Origin: Prochlorococcus marinus CUG1416
GTDB taxonomy: Bacteria; Cyanobacteriota; Cyanobacteriia; PCC-6307; Cyanobiaceae
NCBI RefSeq assembly: GCF_017695965.1
Contig: NZ_JAAORM010000002.1
Location: 186,001 to 250,000 of the forward strand
Reading direction: 5' to 3'
Length of the DNA stretch: 64,000 nt
The position numbers and the translations under genes are program-made. The notes beneath the pieces are model-generated. The model was not told the origin of the DNA. It saw only the letters and a program-made list of their open reading frames with translations, and made no database searches. Positions 45,614-55,375 of this stretch are shown here, piece by piece. Every line of letters starts with the position of its first letter. Position 1 is the first letter of the stretch.

Positions 45614-46411
45614 ATGCAGAATCAAGGAAATTGCTATAAAAATGTTTGGATCCTATCAGGAACTTCTGATGGCCCTGTAATAGCTAATAGGCTTCTTGAA
45701 CTTAATTATTCAGTCTTTGCAAGTGTTTTAACTTATAAAGCAGGGCAAGCTTATATTGAAAATCCAAAGTTACATATCATTACGGGTAAATTAAAAAATA
45801 AAGATCAAATAATTAATTTCATAAATAAAAATAAAATCACATGCGTTGTCGATGCTACTCATCCTTTTGCCCTAATAATTTCTAAAAATCTTAATAATGC
45901 ATGTAAAGAGATTAATATGCCTCTCTTACTATTTGAGAGGAAATATCTAATAAATAACAATAAAAATATTTTTTATATTGATGGTTTAAAGGATATAAAT
46001 AACGTTGATATAGAAAATAAGAATATTCTTCTGGCAATAGGATCAAGATTCCTTAATGATACAGCTAATTATTACATGAATTGTAAAGCAAATGTATTTA
46101 CAAGGGTACTTCCAACTTATGAAAGTATTACTAAAGCTTTTGGATCATGTATTAAAAAATCAAACATAGCGATACTTGAACCGAGTAAAAATAATAAAAG
46201 TATTTTAGAAAAAAAACTTTGTGATTTTTGGGAGATAGATTATGTCCTATGCAGAGAATCTGGAAGTTATTCTCAGAAAAACTGGGAGAGTATAGTTTCT
46301 GGAAGTAAAATGAAGTTATTTTTGGTTAAAAGGCCGAAATTTAAAAATGATTATTCTTACTCTTTTGATCAATATCACAATTTGATAAATCACATAATTA
46401 AAAAATATTGA
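45614..46411 (+). CDS. cobK: Precorrin-6A reductase CobK/CbiJ
   Basis: Reduces precorrin-6A to 6B in corrin synthesis. The NAD(P)-binding N-terminus has VWILSGTSDGPVIANRLLEL near 12-31, and VVDATHPFALIISKNLNNAC near 77-96 is highly typical of the family. 265 residues. The C-terminus has VLCRESGSYSQ. It starts 28 bases from ssb and is divergent from it. Confidence 0.9.
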   Translation: MQNQGNCYKNVWILSGTSDGPVIANRLLELNYSVFASVLTYKAGQAYIENPKLHIITGKLKNKDQIINFINKNKITCVVDATHPFALIISKNLNNACKEINMPLLLFERKYLINNNKNIFYIDGLKDINNVDIENKNILLAIGSRFLNDTANYYMNCKANVFTRVLPTYESITKAFGSCIKKSNIAILEPSKNNKSILEKKLCDFWEIDYVLCRESGSYSQKNWESIVSGSKMKLFLVKRPKFKNDYSYSFDQYHNLINHIIKKY

Positions 46412-46424
46412 TGTTTAATTCATT

Positions 46425-46730
46425 ATGGAAGTATTAGTTATGATTACAACTGAATCAAGTAAAGCAAATGCTTTGCGAATGGCTAAATTACTAATACAAA
46501 ATAAACTTGCAGCTTGTGTCTCGATAAAGCAAATTTTTTCAGTTTATGAGTGGGATGATGATATTGAAGAAACTAAAGAGTTTGAAATCACAATAAAAAG
46601 TAAACTAGAATTTAAAGATTATTTAATTGAATTCTTAAATAAAAATTCCACATATGATACCCCTCAAATTATTTACAAAAAATACGATTCTGAGATGAAA
46701 TATTATGATTGGTTGAATAAGACTATTTGA
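46425..46730 (+). CDS. cutA: CutA1-like divalent cation tolerance protein
   Basis: 101-residue trimeric protein linked to copper/heavy metal tolerance in E. coli. The family core is KLLIQNKLAACVSIKQIFS and the end ETKEFEITIKSKL, YDTPQIIYKKYD. It follows cobK by 13 bases on the same strand, so both are probably cotranscribed; a functional link is not implied. Its exact cellular role in cyanobacteria is unknown. Confidence 0.92.
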   Translation: MEVLVMITTESSKANALRMAKLLIQNKLAACVSIKQIFSVYEWDDDIEETKEFEITIKSKLEFKDYLIEFLNKNSTYDTPQIIYKKYDSEMKYYDWLNKTI

Positions 46731-46736
46731 TTAAAT

Positions 46737-47741
46737 TTATTTTATTAACTCTTTAAGATCAATATCTGATCTAGATCCTAATTGCGTAATTATTTGTCCC
46801 GCACAAATTGAAGCTATCTTTCCACATTTTTTGAGGGAACAATTGTTTATTAATCCATGTATAAATCCTCCCGCATAGATATCTCCCGCTCCTGTAGTAT
46901 CAATAATCTTGCTTTTCGTTATTGACTCAATTATTTCAACATTATTTTTGTTAACTATTAGAGAACCATTGCTTCCAAGAGTTACTATGACTAATTCACA
47001 TAAGGAAGATAGGCCTTCTTGGCAGCTTGCTAATTTATCATTTTTAAATAGACTTAACACCTCGGATTCATTACAAAAAACAATATCTACATATTCATCA
47101 ATTAATTCCAAGAAACTCTCACGATGTCTATCTACACAAAATGAATCAGACAATGAAAGGATTATTTTTGTATTAGATTGTTTTGCAATTTGGGCGGCTT
47201 TAATAAAAGCTTTTTTAGCTAATTCGCTGTCCCATAAATACCCTTCTAAATATAAGTATTTACTTTCCTTAATTACAGTAAAGTCAATGTCTTCTGGTTC
47301 AAACTCTATAGATGCTCCTAGGTAAGTGCACATAGTTCTTTGTGCATCAGGTGTAATCAAAATAATTGAATGAGCTGTTGAAGCACCTTCAATAGTTGGT
47401 GGAGTATTAAATATAGTTTTACTTTTTTTTATATCAGAAGAAAAGAAATTTCCAAATTGATCATTTTTCACCCTTCCTATAAATTGAACATTATTACCTA
47501 ATTCTGCTAAGCATACAACAGTATTTGCTGATGACCCACCTGATATTTGTTTGATTACTTTGCAATTCCTTAACAATTTCTGAGATTCATCAGAATTAAT
47601 GAGATTCATCGATCCTTTCTCTAGATTATTTATCTTAAGAAACTCATCTTCAATATTGACAATAATATCTACTATTGCGTTGCCCAGACCAATGAGATCA
47701 AATATTTTATTTTGATCAAAATGTCTAAAGGATTCCTTCAT
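46737..47741 (-). CDS. PfkB-family sugar/nucleoside kinase (adenosine kinase-like)
   Basis: 334 residues of ribokinase fold. The N-terminus has DLIGLGNAIVDIIVN, the substrate lid has ISGGSSANTVVCLAELG, and the catalytic Asp is in IIDTTGAGDIYAGGF near residues 280-294 with the anion-hole GAGD. The sequence is closest to adenosine-kinase-like members. Substrate not certain; adenosine, fructose and related sugars are all possible. It lies 15 bases from purA on the same strand. Confidence 0.85.
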   Translation of the reverse strand: MKESFRHFDQNKIFDLIGLGNAIVDIIVNIEDEFLKINNLEKGSMNLINSDESQKLLRNCKVIKQISGGSSANTVVCLAELGNNVQFIGRVKNDQFGNFFSSDIKKSKTIFNTPPTIEGASTAHSIILITPDAQRTMCTYLGASIEFEPEDIDFTVIKESKYLYLEGYLWDSELAKKAFIKAAQIAKQSNTKIILSLSDSFCVDRHRESFLELIDEYVDIVFCNESEVLSLFKNDKLASCQEGLSSLCELVIVTLGSNGSLIVNKNNVEIIESITKSKIIDTTGAGDIYAGGFIHGLINNCSLKKCGKIASICAGQIITQLGSRSDIDLKELIK

Positions 47742-47756
47742 TGATTTCTATGAAAA

Positions 47757-49121
<1,365 letters not shown>

Positions 49122-49148
49122 TTACTTTTAAAAAGTAAATGAATTGTA

Positions 49149-49586
49149 TCAACTTTCTCTGAGAGCCATTTTTTCAGCAAGAGAAAATTCTTTGGTTAAA
49201 CGCTCTTTAAGTTTATCCGGTAAAGGTCTACTTGCAAAGTTTTTGTAATGGCCTGCCATAGCATTTAATGCTGTTTGCATAGTGGTAAATGACTGAGTTT
49301 TATTAACCATCCCTCTATTTCTATATCTAGAAATATAGTCAGTTATAAGGTTAAGAGCTTCACTTCTTACTTCATCTTTATTTGGAGAATCTTTTGGAGT
49401 ATCAACAGCTGTTTGTAATGTTTTAACAACTGAAATTGTATCTTTTGTGTAGTCACCTGTCATTGAGGTTTTTGCAGCTATAGAAGGGGAATTAAATAAT
49501 GTAAAAACAACAATCAAGGAAAGTGAAAAAGATATAGCTTTGGTAAGATTTTTAAAAAATAATTCCGATGTCCATCTCAATAACAT
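49149..49586 (-). CDS. psb27: Photosystem II assembly factor Psb27
   Basis: Binds CP43 on the lumenal side and keeps the manganese cluster from being loaded before PSII assembly is complete. The signature includes TGDYTKDTISVVKTLQTAVD, SRYRNRGM, SFTTMQTALNAMAGHY and RPLPDKLKERLTKEFSLAE. A hydrophobic N-terminus at about 15-37 acts as a signal peptide. No lipobox cysteine is seen at the expected junction, where other cyanobacteria have one. 145 residues. Confidence 0.93.
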   Translation of the reverse strand: MLLRWTSELFFKNLTKAISFSLSLIVVFTLFNSPSIAAKTSMTGDYTKDTISVVKTLQTAVDTPKDSPNKDEVRSEALNLITDYISRYRNRGMVNKTQSFTTMQTALNAMAGHYKNFASRPLPDKLKERLTKEFSLAEKMALRES

Positions 49587-49611
49587 AAGTCAGCTCCAAA
49601 ATAATTTAGCC

Positions 49612-51414
49612 TTAAGAATTTTTATTGTACATTATTTCTGATTCGGAAATAAATGTTTCCAATAATTTATCCACACTAATTTTAAATTTAGTATTATTTG
49701 TTCTGCATATAAGTTCTACTTCGTTGTTAATAGAATCTCTACCAATAATTATCTGAAAAGGAATACCAATTAATTCTGCATCTTTAAATTTCACACCTGC
49801 TCTATCGTCCCTATCATCAAGAAGGACGTCAATTTTATTATTTGTGAAATTGTTATATATTTGCTCAGTAAGGTTTCTCTGAAATGTTTCTTTTAGGTTA
49901 GTTGGAATAATAATAACTTCGAAAGGAGAAATCTGGATTGGCCAACAAATTCCCTTTTGATCATGATTCTGTTCTATTGCAGCTTGGGCTATTCTTGTTA
50001 CTCCAATTCCATAACAACCCATCCATAAATTTTTTAACTGACCATCCTTATCAGAAAACTTAGCATTTAATTTCTCGCTGTATTTTTGCCCTAGTTGGAA
50101 AATATGTCCAATCTCTATACCTTTTTTTTCTTGAAGTACTTCATTATCATCAATTTTTATTTTATCTCCTTTCTTAGCATTTCTAATATCCTCAATTAGA
50201 TAATCTTTTGAAGCAAAAGAAAATTCCTGAAAAACTTTGTGAAAATTAACTTTATTCCCACCACTTATAAACTTTGAGAGTCTACTTGCGGAATGATCAA
50301 TTATTTTAGTCCAAGTTTTATTCCAATTAGAACTCGCTTTAATAGTTTCATTATCTAAGTCTGGCCCAATAAAACCTAAAGGAAAATTAACTAGGTTTTT
50401 TTCAATAATGTTTCTGTCTTCAATTTTCTGAAGATTAAGAAGGTTGGAACTATGAAGTTTATTTATTAAGTTAAAAAGCTTTACTTCATTAATATGTTGA
50501 TCCCCTCTTATACATGCAAGAACTGGAACCTCTGATTTACCTTCGAACTTTGCAAGGAATACTACGACTTTAATAATCTGACTAGGGTCTAAATTATTAT
50601 TTTTACAAACTTCGAGGATTGTTTTTTGTTGAGGTGTTTCTATCCACCCTGAAATATCATCTCCTAATGGAATAGGTTGAGAGGGTATAGAAATAGCTTT
50701 TTCAATATTCGCAGCATAAGAACCGCTCTGAGTAAACAAGATGGAATCTTCCCCGGAATCTGCAGTGACCATATATTCTTTGGAGGAGGCACCGCCAATA
50801 GCTCCACTATCTGCTTCAACCCCTACTGTTTGGAGTCCACAAGATTTAAAAATATTTTCATAAGCATTGCCCACCTTTTCATAAAATGAAGCTAAATCTT
50901 TTCCTGAAGAATGGAAAGAATAACCATCTTTCATTATAAATTCTCTACTTCTCATTAATCCAAACCTTGGCCTTATTTCATCTCTGAATTTTGTCTGAAT
51001 TTGGTAAAAACATTGAGGTAATTGCTTATAGGAGTTAATGGTCTCTGATGCAATACTAGTGATCACTTCTTCGTGGGTTGGAGCTAAACCAAATTCTTTA
51101 CCTTGTCTATCTTTTAGATTAAACATTATTCCTTCCCCTGCAGTGTATCCTTCCCACCTTTCACTCTTTTTCCATAAATCTGCCGGATGAAGTTGGGGTA
51201 AGAGTAATTTAGTGCAACCAATACAATTAAGTTCTTTTTCTATTATTGCGGATATTTTTTCAATAACTCTAAGCATTATTGGCATGTATGCATAAATACC
51301 ACTGTTAACTCTACGAATGTAACCAGCTTTTAAAAGTAATTGATGTGAAATAATCTCAGCTTCAGAAGGTGTGTCACGAAGTGTCCCCAGAGGAAATGAG
51401 GTGGTCACGCGCAT
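49612..51414 (-). CDS. proS: Prolyl-tRNA synthetase (bacterial-type)
   Basis: Class II synthetase of 600 residues that includes the editing insert between motifs 2 and 3. Motif 1 region (GIYAYMPIMLRVIEKI), motif 2 (KFRDEIRPRFGLMRSREFIMKDGYSF, shown here in part) and motif 3 (GCYGIGVTRIAQAAIEQN) are visible, and GGASSKEYMV lies in the insert. ATG at 51414. It follows psb27 in gene order, transcribed the same way. Confidence 0.96.
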   Translation of the reverse strand: MRVTTSFPLGTLRDTPSEAEIISHQLLLKAGYIRRVNSGIYAYMPIMLRVIEKISAIIEKELNCIGCTKLLLPQLHPADLWKKSERWEGYTAGEGIMFNLKDRQGKEFGLAPTHEEVITSIASETINSYKQLPQCFYQIQTKFRDEIRPRFGLMRSREFIMKDGYSFHSSGKDLASFYEKVGNAYENIFKSCGLQTVGVEADSGAIGGASSKEYMVTADSGEDSILFTQSGSYAANIEKAISIPSQPIPLGDDISGWIETPQQKTILEVCKNNNLDPSQIIKVVVFLAKFEGKSEVPVLACIRGDQHINEVKLFNLINKLHSSNLLNLQKIEDRNIIEKNLVNFPLGFIGPDLDNETIKASSNWNKTWTKIIDHSASRLSKFISGGNKVNFHKVFQEFSFASKDYLIEDIRNAKKGDKIKIDDNEVLQEKKGIEIGHIFQLGQKYSEKLNAKFSDKDGQLKNLWMGCYGIGVTRIAQAAIEQNHDQKGICWPIQISPFEVIIIPTNLKETFQRNLTEQIYNNFTNNKIDVLLDDRDDRAGVKFKDAELIGIPFQIIIGRDSINNEVELICRTNNTKFKISVDKLLETFISESEIMYNKNS

Positions 51415-51492
51415 ACAAAAAATCCTTAATAATAATTAATTTTATCAATTAAGTTGAAAAAAAAATTTAAAGTGTCTTGAGTCCCTCAACGC

Positions 51493-51523
51493 AGCTAGTC
51501 TAGAAATATTCTTTCTGCTAGCT
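51493..51523. other. Hairpin in the spacer between proS and the HTH gene
   Basis: The 31 bases pair as a 6-base stem (agctag/ctagct) closed over an asymmetric internal loop and a 5-base stem (agaaa/tttct) with the loop tattc. It lies in the 173-base divergent spacer 80 bases upstream of the proS ATG. It could be a regulatory structure in the proS leader, but a palindrome in AT-rich DNA may arise by chance. Confidence 0.35.
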
Positions 51524-51587
51524 TCTTCAGTAATGAAGTTTAAACTTTTAACAAAGTTCATTATTCCTAAAACATTTTCTTAAAGTT

Positions 51588-51938
51588 ATGGAAAATATAG
51601 ATTCCAATATCTCTAGCGAAGAGGAATTAGTAGGTATTGATGAAGTTCAAAAATTCCTAAATAGATCAAGAGCTTCTGTTTATAGGTATACAAATACTGA
51701 TTTAAGAAATCTAAACCCTAGCTTTAATCCAAGAAAATTAAATCCCGAATTTAGAACTGATCAAAAGGAACCTTTAAAATTTCATCCTAATGAAGTAGCA
51801 AGATTTGCAAAAGATATCTTAAGAATTAAAGAAGTTACTGTGGAGGTATTTAATACACCTTCCTCAGCGGCTCAAAACATACTGGGACAAATATTAGACG
51901 AATTAAAATCTATTAGGTCGTTACTTAATAAAGAATAA
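51588..51938 (+). CDS. MerR-like helix-turn-helix protein, unknown
   Basis: 116 residues. VGIDEVQKFLNRSRASVYRY near 16-35 looks like an HTH that reads DNA as in MerR-type or resolvase-type starts. The middle is basic and the C-terminus is helical (ILGQILDELKSIRSLLNKE), suited to dimerisation. No effector domain is obvious. It may be a small regulator of proS or of its neighbours, but this is inference. Confidence 0.6.
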   Translation: MENIDSNISSEEELVGIDEVQKFLNRSRASVYRYTNTDLRNLNPSFNPRKLNPEFRTDQKEPLKFHPNEVARFAKDILRIKEVTVEVFNTPSSAAQNILGQILDELKSIRSLLNKE

Positions 51939-52034
51939 TTAAAAAGTTACTAAAGAATATTTTGATTTATTGACATTTAGAATGTAGGATAATGATGTTC
52001 AATTATCTCCTTAACCTTTACCAATTAAGAGTTC

Positions 52035-52289
52035 TTGAGTTATACGAAATCAAAGCACTTTAGAAAAAGTCAATTAAGCGAAGAATCTTCACTTATTTCT
52101 GCTAAAAGTGATTTTGAAAGAGATGATGATGACCCCTTAAGTATAAGGAGTTTATCAATAACATCTTTAGGTATTATTTTTGCCTTTTTGACATTTTTAT
52201 TACCTTCAATCAGCGTTTTAATTGGAAGACCTTTATCTCAAGGAAAAGAGGTAATTTTTAATCACGATTTTAAAAAAGATGGATCTTAG
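52035..52289 (+). CDS. Small single-span membrane protein, unknown
   Basis: 84 residues; a polar, charged N-terminus (SKHFRKSQLSEESSLI, FERDDDDPLS) precedes one hydrophobic segment at about 42-62 (SITSLGIIFAFLTFLLPS). The initiation codon is TTG at 52035. The 3' end overlaps the second pyrophosphatase gene by 11 bases in another frame, suggesting translational coupling. No family recognised. Confidence 0.7.
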   Translation: MSYTKSKHFRKSQLSEESSLISAKSDFERDDDDPLSIRSLSITSLGIIFAFLTFLLPSISVLIGRPLSQGKEVIFNHDFKKDGS

Positions 52290-52833
52290 TTCGATACCTC
52301 CATCTCCAATGAAGGGAATAGTAAATATAGTTGTTGAAATACCTGCAGGCAGCAGGAATAAATATGAATATTGTTCTGAAGCCGGAATAATGGCATTAGA
52401 TAGAGTTTTACATTCTTCAGTTAGGTATCCTTTTGATTATGGTTTTATCCCAAATACACTCGCTGATGATGGAGCCCCTCTTGATGCCATGGTGATAATG
52501 GATGAGCCTACTTTTGCTGGTTGTCTAATAAAAGCTAGACCTATTGGTGTTTTGGACATGCATGATTGTGGTGCATATGACGGAAAACTTTTATGTGTGC
52601 CGATGGCTAATCCTAGACAGGCCAACATAGTAAGTATTAAGCAAATTGCTCCGAATCAGCTTGAGGATGTTGCTGAATTTTTTAGAACAAGTAAAGGATT
52701 GGATGGAAGAACAGTTCAAATTGATGGCTGGAGGGATTTTGATGTTGTTGAAAATTTATTGAAAAATTGTACACCCCTAAAAAAGAAAAACTTTAAAGTG
52801 CTTAAGAAATCAACTTTTAATAAAGTCAATTGA
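52279..52833 (+). CDS. ppa: Inorganic pyrophosphatase-like protein, family I (copy 2)
   Basis: 184 residues. EIPAGSRNKYE at 20-30 and ADDGAPLDAMV near 59-69 are canonical, but two spots that are usually fixed differ: the DxE of the second metal loop reads HDCGAYDGK (so the Glu after the first Asp is Cys), and the usual HYKDL reads TSKGL (Tyr replaced by Ser). Asp residues for the metals remain. It may therefore be altered in rate or specificity. It is followed by a 4-base overlap with the ArsC/Spx-like gene. Confidence 0.85.
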   Translation: MDLSSIPPSPMKGIVNIVVEIPAGSRNKYEYCSEAGIMALDRVLHSSVRYPFDYGFIPNTLADDGAPLDAMVIMDEPTFAGCLIKARPIGVLDMHDCGAYDGKLLCVPMANPRQANIVSIKQIAPNQLEDVAEFFRTSKGLDGRTVQIDGWRDFDVVENLLKNCTPLKKKNFKVLKKSTFNKVN

Positions 52834-53186
52834 AAAAAATAAATTTTTATAGTTATTTAAAATGCTCTACTTGCCGAAAAGCGGCAAAGTGGCTTGATAA
52901 GCAAGATTTCGAATACCAATTAATTGATATTGTAAAAGAACCTCCATTATTCAAGTATCTCAATATAGCTTTAGAGCAATACTCTTCTGATAAAAAAAGG
53001 GTTTTTAATATTAGAGGCAAAGCCTTTAAATCAATTAATCTTGATATTTACTCTTTATCTAGGGAAGAAATTATTCAACTTCTTTTAAGTGATGGCAAAT
53101 TAATTAAAAGACCATTTTTGGTTTACGAAGAAAAAAAAGTAATATTAGGATTTAATGAAATTGAATATGCCAAACAATTTATGTAA
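52830..53186 (+). CDS. ArsC/Spx-family thioredoxin-like protein
   Basis: 118-residue thioredoxin-fold protein with CSTCRKAAKWLDKQ near 12, the CxxC form typical of Spx and some ArsC proteins, and KRPFLVYEEKKVILGFNE near the end. The initiation codon is TTG and overlaps the second pyrophosphatase. Family members act as arsenate reductases or as RNA polymerase-binding regulators (Spx). Cyanobacterial members are uncharacterised in my knowledge. Confidence 0.85.
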   Translation: MKKINFYSYLKCSTCRKAAKWLDKQDFEYQLIDIVKEPPLFKYLNIALEQYSSDKKRVFNIRGKAFKSINLDIYSLSREEIIQLLLSDGKLIKRPFLVYEEKKVILGFNEIEYAKQFM

Positions 53187-53215
53187 GGTTAAAAAATTAA
53201 GCCTTTAATAACTTT

Positions 53216-53875
53216 ATGACTGCTTTTGGTAAAAGTTTTTTAAAAGAATGGGGTCTACTAATTCTGTTAACTTTTTTTGTTTCTTCTTGTAGATCATATT
53301 TAGCAGAACCTCGTTATATTCCATCCGGTTCTATGCTCCCAGAATTACAAATAAACGATAGGTTAATTATTGAAAAATTCTCTTTGAGGAACTCTTTACC
53401 AAAAAGAGGAGATATTATTGTTTTTAAATCTCCCTACTCATTTGATGAAAAACTGATTTCATCGAGATCTCATCCCTTACCAAAAAAAAGATATTGTTTT
53501 TTTATGAGTTTCCCTCCAATGTCTTTTATTCCTGGTTTGAGGGATCAAGCTTGCGATGCTTATATTAAGAGAGTAGTCGCACTCCCTGGAGAAATTGTGA
53601 GTGTAAATAAGAAAGGTGAAGTGATAATAAATAATAAATTAATTCCTGAACCTTATGTCTCTTATAAGTGCTCATTATCCTTTTTATATAAATGTGGTGA
53701 ATTTGAGAATATAAAAGTTCCCAAAGATCATTTTTTAGTTTTAGGAGATAATAGGTCAAATAGCTGGGATGGAAGATATTGGCCTGGAAGTAAATTTCTT
53801 CACAAAAAGGAGATTATTGGGAGAGCTTATTTAAGATTTTGGCCTCTTAGTCAAGCTGGCTTTTTCAATAAATAA
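53216..53875 (+). CDS. lepB: Signal peptidase I
   Basis: Cleaves signal peptides after translocation. One N-terminal span (about 13-25), then catalytic Ser39 in YIPSGSMLPEL and Lys118 in YIKRVVALPGE, and the conserved LGDNRSNSWDGRYWP late motif. 219 residues. Downstream of the ArsC/Spx-like gene by 29 bases on the same strand; it would process Psb27, PsaF and cytochrome f. Confidence 0.95.
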   Translation: MTAFGKSFLKEWGLLILLTFFVSSCRSYLAEPRYIPSGSMLPELQINDRLIIEKFSLRNSLPKRGDIIVFKSPYSFDEKLISSRSHPLPKKRYCFFMSFPPMSFIPGLRDQACDAYIKRVVALPGEIVSVNKKGEVIINNKLIPEPYVSYKCSLSFLYKCGEFENIKVPKDHFLVLGDNRSNSWDGRYWPGSKFLHKKEIIGRAYLRFWPLSQAGFFNK

Positions 53876-53929
53876 AGCCTTTTCTTGATTCTGACTTTAT
53901 GAAAATAATTTTTTAAAAATCGTTTTAAA

Positions 53930-55258
53930 TTAAAGTGCTCCAGAAGCAGTTGAATCAATTATCCCTCCAAGATGTGTTGTGATGTTTAGAGCACTAATCA
54001 CTGGGGGTTTACTGGGATCCTTAAAAAGGTCAATTATAGTTATTCCTCCATTACCTTGTTTTATCATCCAAATATTTGAATAATTAATCCCAAGGATATT
54101 GCAGATGAGTGTTTTATTGACTGCATCATGTGCAACTAGAAGGCATAGATCATTATCTTTTTGAGATAAACAAATTTTGTCAAAAGCTTCTATCGACCTT
54201 TCTGATACATCTTTTATAGATTCGCCTTCAGGCATTATTACTTCTTGAGGATTGTCATGCCAATTTTTTAGTAAAACAGGCCACTTTTCTCTAATTTCTT
54301 CCTCCAGTTTACCCTCCCATAATCCGTGATTAATTTCTAAAAGTGAATCTATTTTTTCTATTTTTAAATCTTTGTTATTTTGAAGAATTATTTGTGCGGT
54401 CTCGTATGGCCTATGCATTGAACTTGAAAATGCCTTATTGAAAGAAATATTTCTCAAATATTCAGAAGTCTTACTCGCTTGATCTTTACCGTTTTCGTTT
54501 AAAGGTATATCAATTTGGCCTTGGAATCTACCTTCTTTGTTCCAATTTGTTTCACCATGCCTTATTAGAAATATTCTTGAATCTCCAATTTGATTAGGAA
54601 TATTTTTATTAAGATGAGATGTTTGATTTAAACATTCAAGTTGCGTCTTAAACGAGTTTTCTTTCCTTGAAATATTGAGAATTGAGAAAGAAGCATTTTC
54701 TAGTCTTATTTTTCTAAACCCTTGGTTAGGCTTGCCCAATAACAAAAGGATTAAACATCTTAGAATCGCATTATGTCCAACTATTAAAATGTTTGCATCA
54801 TCTTTGTCTAAATAAATTCTCAAAATATCTTCTACAAAATTATTTGCTTGATCAAATAACTCTTTAATTGGTTTATAAGTTTTATTGTCATTTCTTTTTA
54901 AAATTAGATTTTCTGGATCATTTTTCCATATTGGATAAATTTCTGGAAATTTGTTTTTTATTTCATCAATTTTCAGACCAGACCATTCACTAAGGTCTAC
55001 CTCTAACAAATTATTATCAAAGATAATTTCTTGTTCTTTATTGAAGCTCTTTTTAATAGTTTTTGCAGTCTCTGCAGCTCTCACAAGAGGGGATGAATAA
55101 ATTTTATCGAAGTTTATTTTTGATAATGCTTTTCCTGCTTTGAGTGCTTGTTCGTATCCTTCCTGTGTTAATAATGAATCATCTGTCCTACCTTGAATTA
55201 ATCCTTTTGCATTGAAACTACTTAGCCCATGTCTAACTAAAACTAATCTTATAGTCAT
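53930..55258 (-). CDS. Double-domain histidine phosphatase (phosphoglycerate mutase family)
   Basis: 442 residues made of two histidine phosphatase domains in tandem. The first starts LVLVRHGLSSFNAKGLIQGR with VGHNAILRC later; the second starts near 229 with FLIRHGETNWNKEGRFQGQI and VAHDAVNKT later. Both keep the RHG and the second His, so both may be active. Cyanobacterial family members include phosphoglycerate mutases, phosphoserine phosphatases and cobalamin-pathway phosphatases. The specific substrate is not known. Confidence 0.85.
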   Translation of the reverse strand: MTIRLVLVRHGLSSFNAKGLIQGRTDDSLLTQEGYEQALKAGKALSKINFDKIYSSPLVRAAETAKTIKKSFNKEQEIIFDNNLLEVDLSEWSGLKIDEIKNKFPEIYPIWKNDPENLILKRNDNKTYKPIKELFDQANNFVEDILRIYLDKDDANILIVGHNAILRCLILLLLGKPNQGFRKIRLENASFSILNISRKENSFKTQLECLNQTSHLNKNIPNQIGDSRIFLIRHGETNWNKEGRFQGQIDIPLNENGKDQASKTSEYLRNISFNKAFSSSMHRPYETAQIILQNNKDLKIEKIDSLLEINHGLWEGKLEEEIREKWPVLLKNWHDNPQEVIMPEGESIKDVSERSIEAFDKICLSQKDNDLCLLVAHDAVNKTLICNILGINYSNIWMIKQGNGGITIIDLFKDPSKPPVISALNITTHLGGIIDSTASGAL

Positions 55259-55375
55259 TATATAAATTTGAAAATAATAATAATTTAATCATCTCACGGC
55301 GTGATAAAAATAGGTATATCAATAATAAGAAATTTCAACGATAACTAACTATAATTTTTAACTTTATAATGAATT

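Noticed and set aside
51960-51995. A TTGACA box in front of the small membrane protein gene at 52035
   Set aside because: A GATAAT lies only 13 bases later, too close for a sigma-70 pair with a normal 16-18 base spacing; no second suitable -10 is seen.
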